From: Phreatobacter oligotrophus
Lineage (GTDB): Bacteria; Pseudomonadota; Alphaproteobacteria; Rhizobiales; Phreatobacteraceae
Assembly (NCBI RefSeq): GCF_003046185.1
Contig: NZ_PZZL01000004.1
Location: forward strand, 62,001-126,000
Reading direction: 5' to 3'
DNA: 64,000 nt
In this document: positions 37,655-48,747 of the stretch, one piece after another
Numbering within the stretch: position 1 is the stretch's first letter
Layout: each line of letters begins with the position of its first letter
Program-made: the position numbers and the translations under genes
Notes under the pieces: model-generated
Seen by the model: only the letters and a program-made list of their open reading frames with translations
What the model was told of the DNA's origin: nothing
Database searches by the model: none

Positions 37655-37903
37655 TCAGCCCTTGTCGTCACCGTCCTGGGGTTCGAAGAGCTGGACAGGC
37701 GCGCCGGGCATGATGGTCGATATGGCGTGCTTATAGACCAATTGCGAGTGCCCGTCCCGGCGCAGCAGGACGCAGAAATTGTCGAACCAGGTGACGACGC
37801 CCTGCAGCTTGACGCCGTTCACGAGGAAAATCGTGAGCGGAATCTTCTGCTTGCGGACGTGATTGAGGAAGGTGTCCTGGAGGTTTTGCGCGCGTTCCGC
37901 CAT
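37655..37903 (-). CDS. hfq: RNA chaperone Hfq
   Basis: Hexameric Sm-like protein that pairs small RNAs with mRNAs. 82 residues. Sm1 is [20 protein letters not shown], Sm2 is [12 protein letters not shown], and the conserved NLQDTFLN is at the N-terminus. The C-terminal tail is short (about ten residues), as usual for alphaproteobacteria. It is followed by hflX. Confidence 0.97.
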   Translation of the reverse strand: MAERAQNLQDTFLNHVRKQKIPLTIFLVNGVKLQGVVTWFDNFCVLLRRDGHSQLVYKHAISTIMPGAPVQLFEPQDGDDKG

Positions 37904-37956
37904 TGTCTTTTTCCGTTTTGTTGCCGCGGACTGAAAGGCGCCGCGAAGTTGTATCG

Positions 37957-38032
37957 GCCGGCTGGGCCGGCGGCTTGTTCTTGGGTTTTGACATTAAAGG
38001 CCGATCATGCCGCAGCGCACAAGCGCCTTGTG
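37957..38032 (-). promoter_or_regulatory. hfq leader: candidate promoter and two hairpins
   Basis: On the minus strand TTGTGC (38022-38017), 18 bases, TTTAAT (37998-37993) resembles a sigma-70 promoter with a good -10 and weak -35. A perfect hairpin CACAAG-CGC-CTTGTG (38018-38032) overlaps the -35 side and could also end the dat transcript. A second, GCCGGC-TGG-GCCGGC (37957-37971), would lie in the hfq leader of about 84 bases. Confidence 0.3.
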
Positions 38033-38058
38033 GTCACGGCACCGTGTCGCTGAGCGGC

Positions 38059-38916
38059 TCAGGCGATCTCGGCCACCTCGTGGAACTTGGCGCGCAGGTC
38101 CGTTGCGATCGAGCCGGGGGCGCCATTGCCGACCGGACGTCCGTCGATCTCGACGATGGGCATGACGATCGTCGTCGCCGAGGACAGGAAGGCCTCGCGG
38201 GCGTTCTGCGCCTCCTCGATCGTGAACTTGCGCTCCTCGATCCGCAGACCCTCACGCTTGCAGAGGTCGAAGATGGTGGTGCGGGTGATGCCCTTCAGGA
38301 TGCCGTTGTCGGCGAAGCGGGTGACCAGCGCGCCGTCCTTGGTGATGATCCAGGCATTGGTCGAGGAGCCCTCGGTGACGAAACCGTCGTCATCCACCAG
38401 CCAGGCCTCGTAGGCGCCCTTCTCGCGCGCCGCCTGCTTGGCGATGCAGTTCGGCAGCAGGCCGACGGACTTGATGTCCACCCGCTCCCAGCGATTGTCG
38501 GGCATGGAGATGACCTTCACGCCCTTGGCGGCATTCGCATCGTTCTTGGCGAAGTCGATCGACTTGGCGGTGACGACGAGCGCCGGCGGCGTGCCCGGCT
38601 TCGGGAAGGCATGGTCGCGGCGGGCGACGCCGCGGGTGACCTGGAGATAGACGAGACCGTTGCGGACGCGGTTGCGGCGCACCGTCTCGCGCAGGACCAT
38701 GCCGAGAGGCTTGCGGTCCATCGGCATGGCGATGCGCAACTCGCCCAGCGAGCGCTCCAGCCGGTCCATGTGGCGCGTCTCGTCGACAAGCCGGCCTCCC
38801 CTCACCTCGCAGACCTCGTAGACACCGTCGGCGAATTGATAGCCGCGGTCCTCGATATGAACGGCGGCCTCGCCATGGGGGACGTAGCTTCCGTTGACAT
38901 AGGCGACGCGGGACAT
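38059..38916 (-). CDS. dat: D-amino-acid aminotransferase (class IV PLP enzyme)
   Basis: Predicted to interconvert D-alanine and D-glutamate, or possibly to act on branched or aromatic keto acids. 285 residues. Features of the D-alanine aminotransferase type: YVNGSYVPHGEAAVHIEDRG near the start, SVGLLPNCIAKQAAREKG containing the candidate PLP lysine, VTEGSSTNAWI for phosphate binding, and GILKGITRTT. The longer frame from 38979 lacks a ribosome-binding site; ATG 38916 has GAGGAG. Located between hfq and ntrX. A perfect palindrome TGGCAC-T-GTGCCA (38974-38986) lies 58 bases upstream. Confidence 0.85.
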   Translation of the reverse strand: MSRVAYVNGSYVPHGEAAVHIEDRGYQFADGVYEVCEVRGGRLVDETRHMDRLERSLGELRIAMPMDRKPLGMVLRETVRRNRVRNGLVYLQVTRGVARRDHAFPKPGTPPALVVTAKSIDFAKNDANAAKGVKVISMPDNRWERVDIKSVGLLPNCIAKQAAREKGAYEAWLVDDDGFVTEGSSTNAWIITKDGALVTRFADNGILKGITRTTIFDLCKREGLRIEERKFTIEEAQNAREAFLSSATTIVMPIVEIDGRPVGNGAPGSIATDLRAKFHEVAEIA

Positions 38917-39055
38917 GCGGCTCGGCTCCTCGGACGGGATCAGGATGGGGCACGACGCCCGGCGGCGACGCGCTGGCACTGTGCCATGGTTCGGCAGCCC
39001 GGCGAAACGCGTCAGCGGATATTGCGCTGCAAGGCGGCCCTGCCGAAATCGGGGA

Positions 39056-40423
39056 TCATTCCACCGACAGGGCTTTCAGCTTGCGGTGGAGGGCCGAGCG
39101 CTCCATGCCGATGAACTCGGCCGTCCGCGAGATATTGCCGCCGAAGCGGTTGATCTGGGCGGCGAGATATTCGCGCTCGAAGGCCTCGCGGGCCTCGCGC
39201 AAGGGGAGCGCCATGAGGTGCTCGCCCCCCTGCCCCGTCGGCATGGACGGCGCGGCGGCGCCCACATCCGGCGGCAGCATGGAGACGGTCACCACCGCCT
39301 CGGGATCGCCGCCGGCGAGGATCAGCACCCGCTCGATATTGTTGCGGAGCTGGCGAAGGTTGCCCGGCCAGTCATGCGACTGGAGAAGCGCCATGGCGTC
39401 GTCACCGATGCGCCGGCGCGGCAGGCCGGAGACGGTGGCGAGCTGTTCGACGAAATGCTCGACGAGCTCGGGAATGTCCTCGCGCCGCTCCGCGAGCGAC
39501 GGCACACGGACCGGGACCACGGCGAGGCGGTGAAACAGGTCCTCGCGGAAACGGCCGAGGGTGATGTCCGCCTGGATGTCGCGGGCGGTCGCCGAGATGA
39601 TGCGCACGTCCACCTGCACCTTGGCGGTGCCGCCGATGCGCTGGAAGCTCTGCTCGACGAGAACGCGCAGGATGCGGTTCTGCGTCTCGCGCGGCATCTC
39701 CGCCACTTCCTCGATGAAGAGCGTGCCGCCATGGGCCTCCTCGAGCGCGCCGACCTTGCGGCCCTGGGCGCCATCGGCTTCCGACCCGAAGAGTTCGATC
39801 TCCATGCGGTCTGGGGTGATCGCCGCGGCATTGATGACAACGAAGGGACCATTGGCGCGGGTCGAGGCGCCGTGGATGGTCCGCGCCGCCAGTTCCTTGC
39901 CGGCGCCCGAGGGCCCGAAGATCATGATGCGGCTGTTGGTCGGCGCCACGCGCTCGATCGTCTGGCGCAGCTGGTTCATGGCCGAGGACCGGCCGACGAG
40001 CCCGGTCGCCTGGCCGGAGATCTGCCGCAGCGCCTTGACCTCGCGGCGCAGCCGGCTCGTCTCGATGGCCCGTTCGGCGACCAGCACGAGCCGGTCGGCC
40101 TTGAAGGGCTTCTCGATATAGTCATAGGCGCCGCGCTTGATCGCGGAAACGGCGGTCTCGATGTTGCCGTGGCCGGAAATCATCACCACCGGCAGATCCG
40201 GGTGGCGCTCGCGGACGACGTCGAGGAGCTGCAGGCCGTCGAGGCGGCTGCCCTGCATCCAGATGTCGAGGAAGACGAGGTTCGGCCGGCGCGCCTCGAT
40301 GGCGGCCAGCGCCTCGTCGGCATTGCGCGCCGTGCGCGTGCGATAGCCCTCGTCGTCAAGGATGCCCGCGACGATGTCCCGGATGTCCGCCTCGTCGTCG
40401 ACGACCAGAATATCTCCTGCCAT
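39056..40423 (-). CDS. ntrX: Response regulator NtrX
   Basis: Partner of NtrY, linked to nitrogen metabolism, redox and envelope control. About 455 residues. Receiver domain at 1-120 with DDEADIRD and the phospho-acceptor in LVFLDIWMQ. AAA+ domain from about 145 with GPSGAGKELAARTIH. C-terminal Fis-type helix-turn-helix (ISRTAEFIGMERSALHRKLK). Where sigma-54 activators have GAFTGA, this protein has ELFGSEADGAQGRKVGALEE, so contact with sigma-54 is not expected; this is also known of other alphaproteobacterial NtrX. Start: ATG 40423 gives the conserved MAGDILVVDDE; an ATG at 40444 overlapping the ntrY stop would add seven residues. Confidence 0.95.
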   Translation of the reverse strand: MAGDILVVDDEADIRDIVAGILDDEGYRTRTARNADEALAAIEARRPNLVFLDIWMQGSRLDGLQLLDVVRERHPDLPVVMISGHGNIETAVSAIKRGAYDYIEKPFKADRLVLVAERAIETSRLRREVKALRQISGQATGLVGRSSAMNQLRQTIERVAPTNSRIMIFGPSGAGKELAARTIHGASTRANGPFVVINAAAITPDRMEIELFGSEADGAQGRKVGALEEAHGGTLFIEEVAEMPRETQNRILRVLVEQSFQRIGGTAKVQVDVRIISATARDIQADITLGRFREDLFHRLAVVPVRVPSLAERREDIPELVEHFVEQLATVSGLPRRRIGDDAMALLQSHDWPGNLRQLRNNIERVLILAGGDPEAVVTVSMLPPDVGAAAPSMPTGQGGEHLMALPLREAREAFEREYLAAQINRFGGNISRTAEFIGMERSALHRKLKALSVE

Positions 40424-40440
40424 GCGCGCTTGTCCGTCCC

Positions 40441-42675
40441 TCATTCCGCCGCGGCGATCGCCTGGGCCGCCAGCTGCTGGTCCTTGAAGCTCAACCGGAT
40501 ATGGGCGCCGCGCTGGTTGCCCTCGGCATCCGGCGGCGCATCGTACAGGCCGAGGCCTCCGCCATGCTCCTCCAGGATCTTGCCGACGATGGCGAGGCCG
40601 AGGCCGGTGCCCTTCTCCCGTGTCGTTACGTAAGGCTCAAGCAGCCGATGGCGGTTTTCTTTGGGCAGGCCGATGCCGTTGTCGATCACGTCCACCGAGA
40701 AGAAGGGCGTGTTGGCATTGAGCCTGACGAGAATGCGCCCCTTGCCGCGCTCCGCCTCGGGCACGGCGGCAATGGCCTCGGTGGCGTTCTTGATGATGTT
40801 GGTGAGCGCCTGGCTGATGAGGCGCCGGTCGAAGGAGGCCGGCTGCGGCCCCTCCGGGATCTCGCCATCGATGTCGATCTCGGGATAGCCGATCCGCATC
40901 ATGAACACCGCCTGGCGCACGGTGTCAGCCACGTCCTCGGTCTCGAAGACGGGTTTCGGCATCCGCGCGAAGGAGGAGAACTCATCGACCATGCGGCCGA
41001 TGTCGCCGACCTGGCGGATGATCGTGTCCGTGCACTGGTCGAAGACCTCGCGGTCGTCGGTGATGACCCGGCCATAGCGGCGCTTCAGGCGCTCGGCCGA
41101 GAGCTGGATCGGGGTGAGCGGATTCTTGATCTCGTGGGCGATGCGCCGGGCGATGTCCGCCCAGGCCGAGGTGCGCTGCGCCACCACGAGGTCGGTGACG
41201 TCGTCAATCGTCACCACCGCGCCATGGGCGCCCTCGTCGTCCGCCTCGGGGGCGACGCGCACCACGAGCGTGCGTTCGCGCCCGCCGCGAACGATCAGCA
41301 CCTGCCCCTGGACCACCGACGCGCCACGCTCGGCCCGCCCGATGAGATCGGCGAATTCCGGCACGGATTCGGCGAGAACCGTGCCGGCAAGGTCGCTCTC
41401 GCCGACGTCGAGGATCTCCATGGCGAAGCGGTTGGTGAGCGTCACGCGCCCTTGAGGGTCGAGGCCCACCACGCCCGCCGTGACGCCGGCGAGAACGGCT
41501 TCGGTGAAGCGGCGGCGGCTGTCGATCTGGTCGCGCGCGGTGATGAGGTCCTCGCGCTGCTGGCGCAGCTCGGCGGTCATCTTGTTGAAGGTGTCGCCGA
41601 GATTGGCGAGGTCGCCCTCGGACTTGCGGATATGGACCTCGACCGTGAGGTCGCCCGCCGCCACCTGGTCGGCTGCGCCGATGAGCCGGCGGATCGGCTG
41701 GACGAGCCGGTTGGCGAAGGACAGGCCGAGATAGACGGCCGACAGCGTCACCAGGAAGGCGATGAGCGCGAACATCAGCGCGAAGGCGATCTGCAAGCCG
41801 ATGCGCCGCGATTGAAGCGCCTGGTACTCGAACAGGCCGACCTGGGTGGAGCGCAGGTGCTGGGCGATCTGCGGGCTGATCTGGCGGACGACATAGAGGA
41901 ACTCGTCGCCGCCGCGCTTCAGCTTGAGCACGGCCTCGACATAGTCCCGCTCGTCGCGCGAGGAGATGTTGGCGATGATGTCGTCGGTCTTGCTGACCTC
42001 GTCGAGGATCGCCGCCGGTACGTTGAAATCCGATTGCAGCGGCAGATCGGCGCGCTCCACGACGCTGCCGTCGACCTTGAGGATGCGCACGACCGTCAGG
42101 CCACGAACCATGGCCTGGGCCGTGAGGAAGCGGCCGAAATTCACCTCGGCCGGGTTGAGCGTGCGGATGCGCTCGATGTCCTGGACAAGCGCTGCCGCCT
42201 CGGCGCGCACCACGACGACCTGTTCGCCGAGATAGGCATTGGCGAGATTGGCCGAGGCCTCGATGGACCGGCGCACGCTGCCCGAGAAGATGCTCTCGAG
42301 GCCCCGGTCGAGCGTCACCGAGGCGGCAACAGCGATAACGGCCACCGGGACCGAGGCGACGATAGCGAAGAGGCGGACGACGCGCTCGTGCAGGCGCGAG
42401 GCCGCCTGCCCCTGCCGCCGGGCCTGCCGCAGGACCAGGATCTCCCGGACGATGAGGTAGATCAGCGCGCAGACCAGCACGCCGTCGGCGACCAGCACGG
42501 TCAGGACCACCTCGTGGGTGGCCTGGACCGGCAGGAGCCCGGTGACGAGCAGGAAGGTGATCAGGCCGAAGAACAGCGCGATGCCGACCATGATCGGCCC
42601 GGCGCGACGCGTCCGCAGCCGCGGCATGAAGGCCGAGGCGTCGTTGGCGGTGGTCGCGGCGGTCGTATCGGTCAT
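40441..42675 (-). CDS. ntrY: Sensor histidine kinase NtrY
   Basis: Membrane sensor for NtrX. About 744 residues from ATG 42675. Three to four membrane helices at about 25-125, a periplasmic or extracytoplasmic region at about 125-290, a further helix near 295-320, HAMP (RLVQPIRRLIGAADQVAAGD), a PAS domain near 390-490, the phospho-acceptor histidine in [20 protein letters not shown], and the ATPase domain with DNGIGLPKENRHRLLEPY and GTGLGLAIV. The longer GTG start at 42729 has no ribosome-binding site, whereas AGGAGA precedes 42675. Its stop overlaps the alternative ntrX start. Confidence 0.95.
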   Translation of the reverse strand: MTDTTAATTANDASAFMPRLRTRRAGPIMVGIALFFGLITFLLVTGLLPVQATHEVVLTVLVADGVLVCALIYLIVREILVLRQARRQGQAASRLHERVVRLFAIVASVPVAVIAVAASVTLDRGLESIFSGSVRRSIEASANLANAYLGEQVVVVRAEAAALVQDIERIRTLNPAEVNFGRFLTAQAMVRGLTVVRILKVDGSVVERADLPLQSDFNVPAAILDEVSKTDDIIANISSRDERDYVEAVLKLKRGGDEFLYVVRQISPQIAQHLRSTQVGLFEYQALQSRRIGLQIAFALMFALIAFLVTLSAVYLGLSFANRLVQPIRRLIGAADQVAAGDLTVEVHIRKSEGDLANLGDTFNKMTAELRQQREDLITARDQIDSRRRFTEAVLAGVTAGVVGLDPQGRVTLTNRFAMEILDVGESDLAGTVLAESVPEFADLIGRAERGASVVQGQVLIVRGGRERTLVVRVAPEADDEGAHGAVVTIDDVTDLVVAQRTSAWADIARRIAHEIKNPLTPIQLSAERLKRRYGRVITDDREVFDQCTDTIIRQVGDIGRMVDEFSSFARMPKPVFETEDVADTVRQAVFMMRIGYPEIDIDGEIPEGPQPASFDRRLISQALTNIIKNATEAIAAVPEAERGKGRILVRLNANTPFFSVDVIDNGIGLPKENRHRLLEPYVTTREKGTGLGLAIVGKILEEHGGGLGLYDAPPDAEGNQRGAHIRLSFKDQQLAAQAIAAAE

Positions 42676-42744
42676 CCGATGCTCATCTCCTGACGGTGCG
42701 GCGGAATTCCGGCCGAGCCGGTCCGCCACCGTCGGGACTCAACG

Positions 42745-42780
42745 GTGACCTTGATACAACAACTGTGACCGAAATGTCAC
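42745..42780. promoter_or_regulatory. Candidate operator between ntrC and ntrY
   Basis: Three copies of the half-site GTGAC: 42745-42749 and 42765-42769 in direct orientation 20 bases apart, and GTCAC at 42776-42780. The last two form a perfect inverted repeat GTGAC-N6-GTCAC. The 146-base gap is the only break between ntrBC and ntrYX, so this may be the ntrY promoter region. The binding protein is unknown. Confidence 0.4.
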
Positions 42781-42821
42781 GCAGCTGGCCCCTGCCCCCA
42801 CGCAGTCGTGAGGACAGAGTC

Positions 42822-44261
<1,440 letters not shown>

Positions 44262-44271
44262 GGGAGCCTCG

Positions 44272-45396
44272 TCAGAGCGATTTGCGGCCGTTCATGTCGG
44301 TTTGCGACACGCGGGCCATGGGCAGAAGGATACGGAAAACGGTCTTGCGGGGCTGGCTGTCGCACTCGACGATGCCGCCATGGTCGCCGACGATCTTGGC
44401 GACGAGGGCAAGGCCAAGGCCCGTCCCCGAGCTCTTCGTGGTGACGAAGGGGTCGAACAGATGCGGCATGAGATCGTCGGGCACGCCCGGACCATTGTCG
44501 CGGACGCAGACCTCGAGCGGCAGGGCCACGCGGCTGGACACGCCCGGCATGGTGAGGCGGACGCCCGGCCGGAACGCCGTCGACAGCATGATCTCGCCGT
44601 CGGTGGCCCCCTCGCCGATCGCTTCGGCCGCGTTCTTCACGAGGTTGAGGAAGACCTGGACCAGCTGGTCGCGGTTGCCGAAGACCGGCGGCAGCGACGG
44701 GTCATATTCCTCGACGAAGCGGATGTGCCGGGCAAAGCCGGACTGCGACAGCTTCTTCACGTGCTCGAGGACCACGTGGATGTTGACGGGCTGGCGCTCC
44801 ACCGGCCGCTCGTCGGAGAAGACCTCCATGCGGTCGACCAGTTTCACGATGCGGTCGGCCTCGTCGCAGATGAGCCGGGTCAGCGTCCGGTCCTGGTCGT
44901 CGACCGAGCCCTCGAGCAGCTGGGCCGCGCCGCGAATGCCCGACAGCGGGTTCTTGATCTCGTGGGCGAGCATGGCGGCAAGCGCCGTGACCGACCGCGC
45001 CGCGCCGCGATGGGTCAGCTGGCGGTCCATCTTGTCGGCGATGGTCCGCTCCTGGAGCATAATGACGACGTCGCCGGGACGCTCGGCCAGCGGCGCGACA
45101 TAGATGTCGACGATCCGCTCATGGCCATTGCGCGGGGTGCCGAGATCGACCTTGTACTCGTTCACCGGCGCGTGGCGCTCGCGCACCTGCTCGATCAGGG
45201 CCAGGAGCGGCGAGCCGAAGGGCACGACGTCCTTGATGGCATGGCGCTTCAGCACGGCGATGGAGGCCTGGAAGAACCCCTCCGCCGCGGCATTGCCGTC
45301 GACGATCATGCCGGTGGCGGAGACGCTCACCACCGGGTGCGGCAAGGCGTTGAGGATGGAATCGTGGCTGCCGAGGCGCTGGGCTGCGACGCTCAT
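44272..45396 (-). CDS. ntrB: Nitrogen regulation sensor kinase NtrB (GlnL)
   Basis: Soluble kinase/phosphatase of NtrC, controlled by PII proteins. About 374 residues. PAS domain at about 10-110 ([20 protein letters not shown]), phospho-acceptor histidine in [20 protein letters not shown], ATPase motifs [28 protein letters not shown] and [12 protein letters not shown] 45396 overlaps the dusB stop by four bases and has GGAGGG upstream; an ATG at 45411 would add five residues but lacks a ribosome-binding site. dusB-ntrB-ntrC is the classical nifR3-ntrBC operon. Confidence 0.96.
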   Translation of the reverse strand: MSVAAQRLGSHDSILNALPHPVVSVSATGMIVDGNAAAEGFFQASIAVLKRHAIKDVVPFGSPLLALIEQVRERHAPVNEYKVDLGTPRNGHERIVDIYVAPLAERPGDVVIMLQERTIADKMDRQLTHRGAARSVTALAAMLAHEIKNPLSGIRGAAQLLEGSVDDQDRTLTRLICDEADRIVKLVDRMEVFSDERPVERQPVNIHVVLEHVKKLSQSGFARHIRFVEEYDPSLPPVFGNRDQLVQVFLNLVKNAAEAIGEGATDGEIMLSTAFRPGVRLTMPGVSSRVALPLEVCVRDNGPGVPDDLMPHLFDPFVTTKSSGTGLGLALVAKIVGDHGGIVECDSQPRKTVFRILLPMARVSQTDMNGRKSL

Positions 45397-46433
45397 GCGG
45401 CGGCCCTCCATTGAAAGCGGTCAAAACTCTCGGCGAGCGCGGCGATGGCCTTGGCCGGCTCGTCGGTGGTGAGGACCCGGCCGCGGGCCTCCGAGAGGAG
45501 CGCCTGGGGGGCGTTGCAGGCGGCCGCCGCCGCGTCCAGCGCCCAACCGAGATGCTTGCGCGCATGGCGGACGCCGATGGCTCGGCCGTAGTGCGCCAGC
45601 TGCTCCTCATAGAGCTCCGTTGCGCAGGCGAGCTGGGTCGCAAGATCCGGATCAGCCGGCACCGGCTCGCCGGCCAGATGCGCGGCGATCTGCGAGGGCA
45701 CCCAGGGGCGCCCCTGCGCGCCGCGTCCGACCATCACCGCATCCGCACCGGAGCGGGCGAGGCAGGCCTCGGCATCCGCAGGCGTGGTGATGTCGCCATT
45801 GGTGACCACCGGCACGGTGACAGCCGCCTTCACCGCGGCGATCGCGCTCCAGTCGGCCGATCCCTTGTAGAATTGCTGGCGCGTGCGGCCGTGGATGGTG
45901 ACCAGCACGACACCGGCCGCCTCGGCCCGGCGCGCAAGGTCCGGCGCGTTGAGCATGGTCTCGTCCCAGCCGAGCCGCATCTTCACGGTGACCGGCAGGT
46001 CGACGGCCGCGACCGTGGCGGCGATGAGGCGCTCGGCATGGTCGAGGTCGCGCATCAGCGCCGAGCCCGCATAGCCGCCGGTCACGCGCTTCGCCGGGCA
46101 GCCCATGTTGATGTCGATGATGTCGGCGCCCGCCGCTGCGGCGACCCGCGCGCCCTCCGCCATCCAGTGAGGCTCGCATCCCGCGATCTGCACGACATGA
46201 GGGGAGAGCCCCGCCCCTTCCGCGCGCAGCCGGGCTTCCTCGTCCCCGGCCGCCAGGCCGTCTCCCGGCACCATCTCCGTTACTGTCCAGCCCACGCCGA
46301 AACGCGCCACCATCCGCCGGAAGGGCGCGTCCGTGACACCGGACAGGGGAGCGAGGGCTACGGGGGACGCCACGGGGACGGAACCGATCGACAAGCCACC
46401 CCTGAGGGGTGCTCGCGTCGATGGCTGGATCAT
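45393..46433 (-). CDS. dusB: tRNA-dihydrouridine synthase DusB (NifR3)
   Basis: FMN enzyme that reduces specific uridines in tRNA. 346 residues. TIM barrel with [16 protein letters not shown], the catalytic cysteine in [41 protein letters not shown] and VTNGDI, followed by a helical C-terminal domain. It is first in the operon with ntrBC, with overlapping stop and start. The 153-base divergent gap to ispDF is relatively AT-rich and probably holds both promoters, but I cannot assign clear -35/-10 pairs. Confidence 0.95.
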   Translation of the reverse strand: MIQPSTRAPLRGGLSIGSVPVASPVALAPLSGVTDAPFRRMVARFGVGWTVTEMVPGDGLAAGDEEARLRAEGAGLSPHVVQIAGCEPHWMAEGARVAAAAGADIIDINMGCPAKRVTGGYAGSALMRDLDHAERLIAATVAAVDLPVTVKMRLGWDETMLNAPDLARRAEAAGVVLVTIHGRTRQQFYKGSADWSAIAAVKAAVTVPVVTNGDITTPADAEACLARSGADAVMVGRGAQGRPWVPSQIAAHLAGEPVPADPDLATQLACATELYEEQLAHYGRAIGVRHARKHLGWALDAAAAACNAPQALLSEARGRVLTTDEPAKAIAALAESFDRFQWRAAA

Positions 46434-46586
46434 TCAGTTGCCTATTTCATAAGCGTGATTGGATGCTGCCTACACTTTAGACATCATTTTCTGCGCTGCA
46501 CAAGGGGTGAGCCGCCCGAAGACACAGCGTGGTGAACGCGCTAGGGATGGGCAACCTACATCTCTGCGTGCCGAGAGCCTGCCCCG

Positions 46587-47786
46587 ATGAGCCGTCCCTC
46601 ACCGTCCGTTGCCGCGCTGATCGTCGCTGCCGGACGCGGCACGCGGGCCGGTGACGGCCTTCCCAAGCAATACCGTGCATTGGCCGGCCGGCCCGTCCTG
46701 GCAAGGGCTGCTGATCCGCTCATCGCCTCGTCCCTTGTCGGCCGCGTGATCGTCGTCATCGACCCCGCCGATCGCGATCATCTCGAGGTCGCCCTGCCCC
46801 AGGCACCCAAGGTGCTTCCGCCGGTCGCGGGAGGCGCGACACGCCAGGCCTCGGTCCTCGCCGGGCTCGAATCGCTGGCCGCCGACCCGCCCGACATCGT
46901 GCTGGTCCACGACGCCGCCCGTCCCTTCGCCAGCGTCGATCTGGTGGCGGCCGCGGTCGCCCAGATCACCGACGGAGCAGCGGGCGCCGTCCCCGGGCTG
47001 CCGGTGGTCGACACGATCAAGACCGTCGACCAGGTCGGCCGGGTGGTGGCGACCCCGGACCGGGCCAGCCTGCGCGCCGTCCAGACGCCCCAGGCCTTTT
47101 CCTATCCGGCCCTGCTGGCCGCCCATCGCGCCGCGGCCGCGCAAGGGATCGCCGGTCTCACCGACGACGCCTCGGTGGTGGAATGGGCGGGCCATGCCGT
47201 CGTCGTCTTCCCCGGCGAGGCCGACAACATCAAGATCACCCACCCCCAGGATTTCGCCGAGGCCGAGCGCCGCCTCGCGGGAGGAGCCATGCTGAACGAC
47301 ATCCGCATCGGCCAGGGCTACGACGTCCATGCCTTTGGCGACGGCGACCATGTCTGGCTCGGCGGCATCCGCATCGCCCATGACCGCGGCGTCCTCGCCC
47401 ATTCCGATGGGGACGTGGTGCTCCATGCTGCGACGGACGCGATCCTCGGCGCCCTCGCCGACGGCGATATCGGCACCCATTTCCCGCCGAGCGACCCGCA
47501 GTGGAAGGGCGCCTCGTCCGACCGATTCCTCGCCCACGCAGCCGGCCTTCTGGCCGCCCGTGGCGGCCGCCTCGCCATGCTCGACGTGACGGTCGTCTGC
47601 GAAGCGCCGAAGATCGGGCCGCACCGGGAGGCGATCCGCGCCCGCATGGCCGAAATTCTCGGCGTCGGCCCTGACCGCATCGCCATCAAGGCGACCACCA
47701 GCGAGAAGATGGGTTTCACCGGCCGGCGCGAGGGCCTTGCCGCCCTCGCCCTCGCCACGATCCGCCTGCCCGGAGACGGCGCATGA
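46587..47786 (+). CDS. ispDF: Bifunctional MEP-pathway enzyme IspDF
   Basis: Fusion of 4-diphosphocytidyl-2-C-methyl-D-erythritol synthase (IspD, about residues 1-230) and 2-C-methyl-D-erythritol-2,4-cyclodiphosphate synthase (IspF, about 235-399) for isoprenoid precursors. IspD shows [20 protein letters not shown] and [10 protein letters not shown]. IspF shows [20 protein letters not shown] with its zinc ligands, [18 protein letters not shown] and [14 protein letters not shown]. The fused form is characteristic of alphaproteobacteria. The stop overlaps the cinA ATG (47783-47786). Confidence 0.97.
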   Translation: MSRPSPSVAALIVAAGRGTRAGDGLPKQYRALAGRPVLARAADPLIASSLVGRVIVVIDPADRDHLEVALPQAPKVLPPVAGGATRQASVLAGLESLAADPPDIVLVHDAARPFASVDLVAAAVAQITDGAAGAVPGLPVVDTIKTVDQVGRVVATPDRASLRAVQTPQAFSYPALLAAHRAAAAQGIAGLTDDASVVEWAGHAVVVFPGEADNIKITHPQDFAEAERRLAGGAMLNDIRIGQGYDVHAFGDGDHVWLGGIRIAHDRGVLAHSDGDVVLHAATDAILGALADGDIGTHFPPSDPQWKGASSDRFLAHAAGLLAARGGRLAMLDVTVVCEAPKIGPHREAIRARMAEILGVGPDRIAIKATTSEKMGFTGRREGLAALALATIRLPGDGA

Positions 47787-48304
47787 GCGACGCCGAGATC
47801 GACGCCCTCGCCACCGAGGTTCTGGCGGCCTGCCGCGCGCAGGGAGTGATGGTGGCGACCGCCGAAAGCTGCACCGGCGGGCTCGTCGCCGCGGCCCTGA
47901 CCGCCATTGCTGGTTCGTCCGATGTCGTCGACCGCGGCTTCGTCACCTACACCAACGAGGCCAAGCAGGAGATGCTGGGCGTGCCCGCCGGCATCCTCGC
48001 CGCCCATGGCGCCGTGTCGCCCGAAACGGCCGAGGCCATGGCCCGCGGCGCGCTGGCCCGCTCGCGGGCGCAGATCGCCGTCTCAATCACCGGCATTGCC
48101 GGTCCAGGCGGTGCGACGCCCGGCAAGCCGGTGGGCCTCGTCCAGTTCGGCGCCTGCCGCGGCGACCGCCTGATCCTCCGGGAGCATCGCTTCGGCGCCA
48201 TCGGCCGCGCCGAGGTGCGGCGCGCCAGCGTCATCGTCGCCCTCGGATTGCTGCTGGAGCTCGCTGGAACTCAGGCCGCCGGAGCCGCGCCCGGCCGGCC
48301 GTAG
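47783..48304 (+). CDS. CinA-family nicotinamide-nucleotide amidohydrolase (PncC)
   Basis: 173 residues, the stand-alone C-terminal CinA domain that deamidates nicotinamide mononucleotide in NAD recycling. Motifs: [52 protein letters not shown]. It lacks the N-terminal MoCF-like domain of full CinA. Coupled to ispDF by a four-base overlap. Its 3' end overlaps the convergent ratA-like gene by 34 bases (48271-48304). Confidence 0.92.
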   Translation: MSDAEIDALATEVLAACRAQGVMVATAESCTGGLVAAALTAIAGSSDVVDRGFVTYTNEAKQEMLGVPAGILAAHGAVSPETAEAMARGALARSRAQIAVSITGIAGPGGATPGKPVGLVQFGACRGDRLILREHRFGAIGRAEVRRASVIVALGLLLELAGTQAAGAAPGRP

Positions 48305-48744
48305 ATCTGGTCGGCGCGCTGCTCGAAGGCTTCGGCGAAGCGGCGGAAGGCGGCGTCGAACACCGCGCCCATGACGAGGGCGAGCGCGCGCGAGCGGAAC
48401 TCGTAGTCGATGGAGAAGGCAACGCGCGTCCCCTCCCCGTCGGGCGTGAAACGCCAGTGGTTCTCGAGGCGCGAGAACGGCCCGTCGATGTATTCGGCGA
48501 TGATATGCAACCGCGGCCGGTCGAGCGTGACCCGGCTGGTGAAGGTCTCGCGGAGCAGCGCATAGGTGACCGTCATGTCGGCGACGAGGATCGATACGCC
48601 GTCATCCCCGGCATTGACCCGCCGACGCACCTTCAGCGCCTCGCAGAGCGGTACGAACTGCGGATATTTCTCCACATCCGCGACGAGGTCGAACATGGCC
48701 TCGGGCCGGTGGCCGACCCGCCGCTCCGTCTTGAAAACAGGCAT
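48271..48744 (-). CDS. RatA/COQ10-type START-domain protein
   Basis: 157 residues of the polyketide cyclase/START-like family that includes RatA and the coenzyme-Q-binding protein COQ10. Seen in the N-terminus FKTERRVGHRPEAMFDLVAD, YPQFVPLCEALKVRRR and the C-terminal helix [18 protein letters not shown]. In most proteobacteria this protein probably binds ubiquinone and aids respiration; the toxin role of E. coli RatA is not implied. It sits downstream of lipA and a P-loop gene on the minus strand, with three bases to the latter. Confidence 0.9.
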   Translation of the reverse strand: MPVFKTERRVGHRPEAMFDLVADVEKYPQFVPLCEALKVRRRVNAGDDGVSILVADMTVTYALLRETFTSRVTLDRPRLHIIAEYIDGPFSRLENHWRFTPDGEGTRVAFSIDYEFRSRALALVMGAVFDAAFRRFAEAFEQRADQIYGRPGAAPAA

Positions 48745-48747
48745 GGC

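Noticed and set aside
37731-37994. 87-codon frame overlapping hfq ([14 protein letters not shown]..)
   Set aside because: It is out of frame with hfq over most of its length, and hfq is unmistakable. No ribosome-binding site is seen.
40501-42693. A 730-codon open frame antisense to ntrY
   Set aside because: Low-complexity Gly/Asp/Arg composition and complete overlap with a well-supported histidine kinase.
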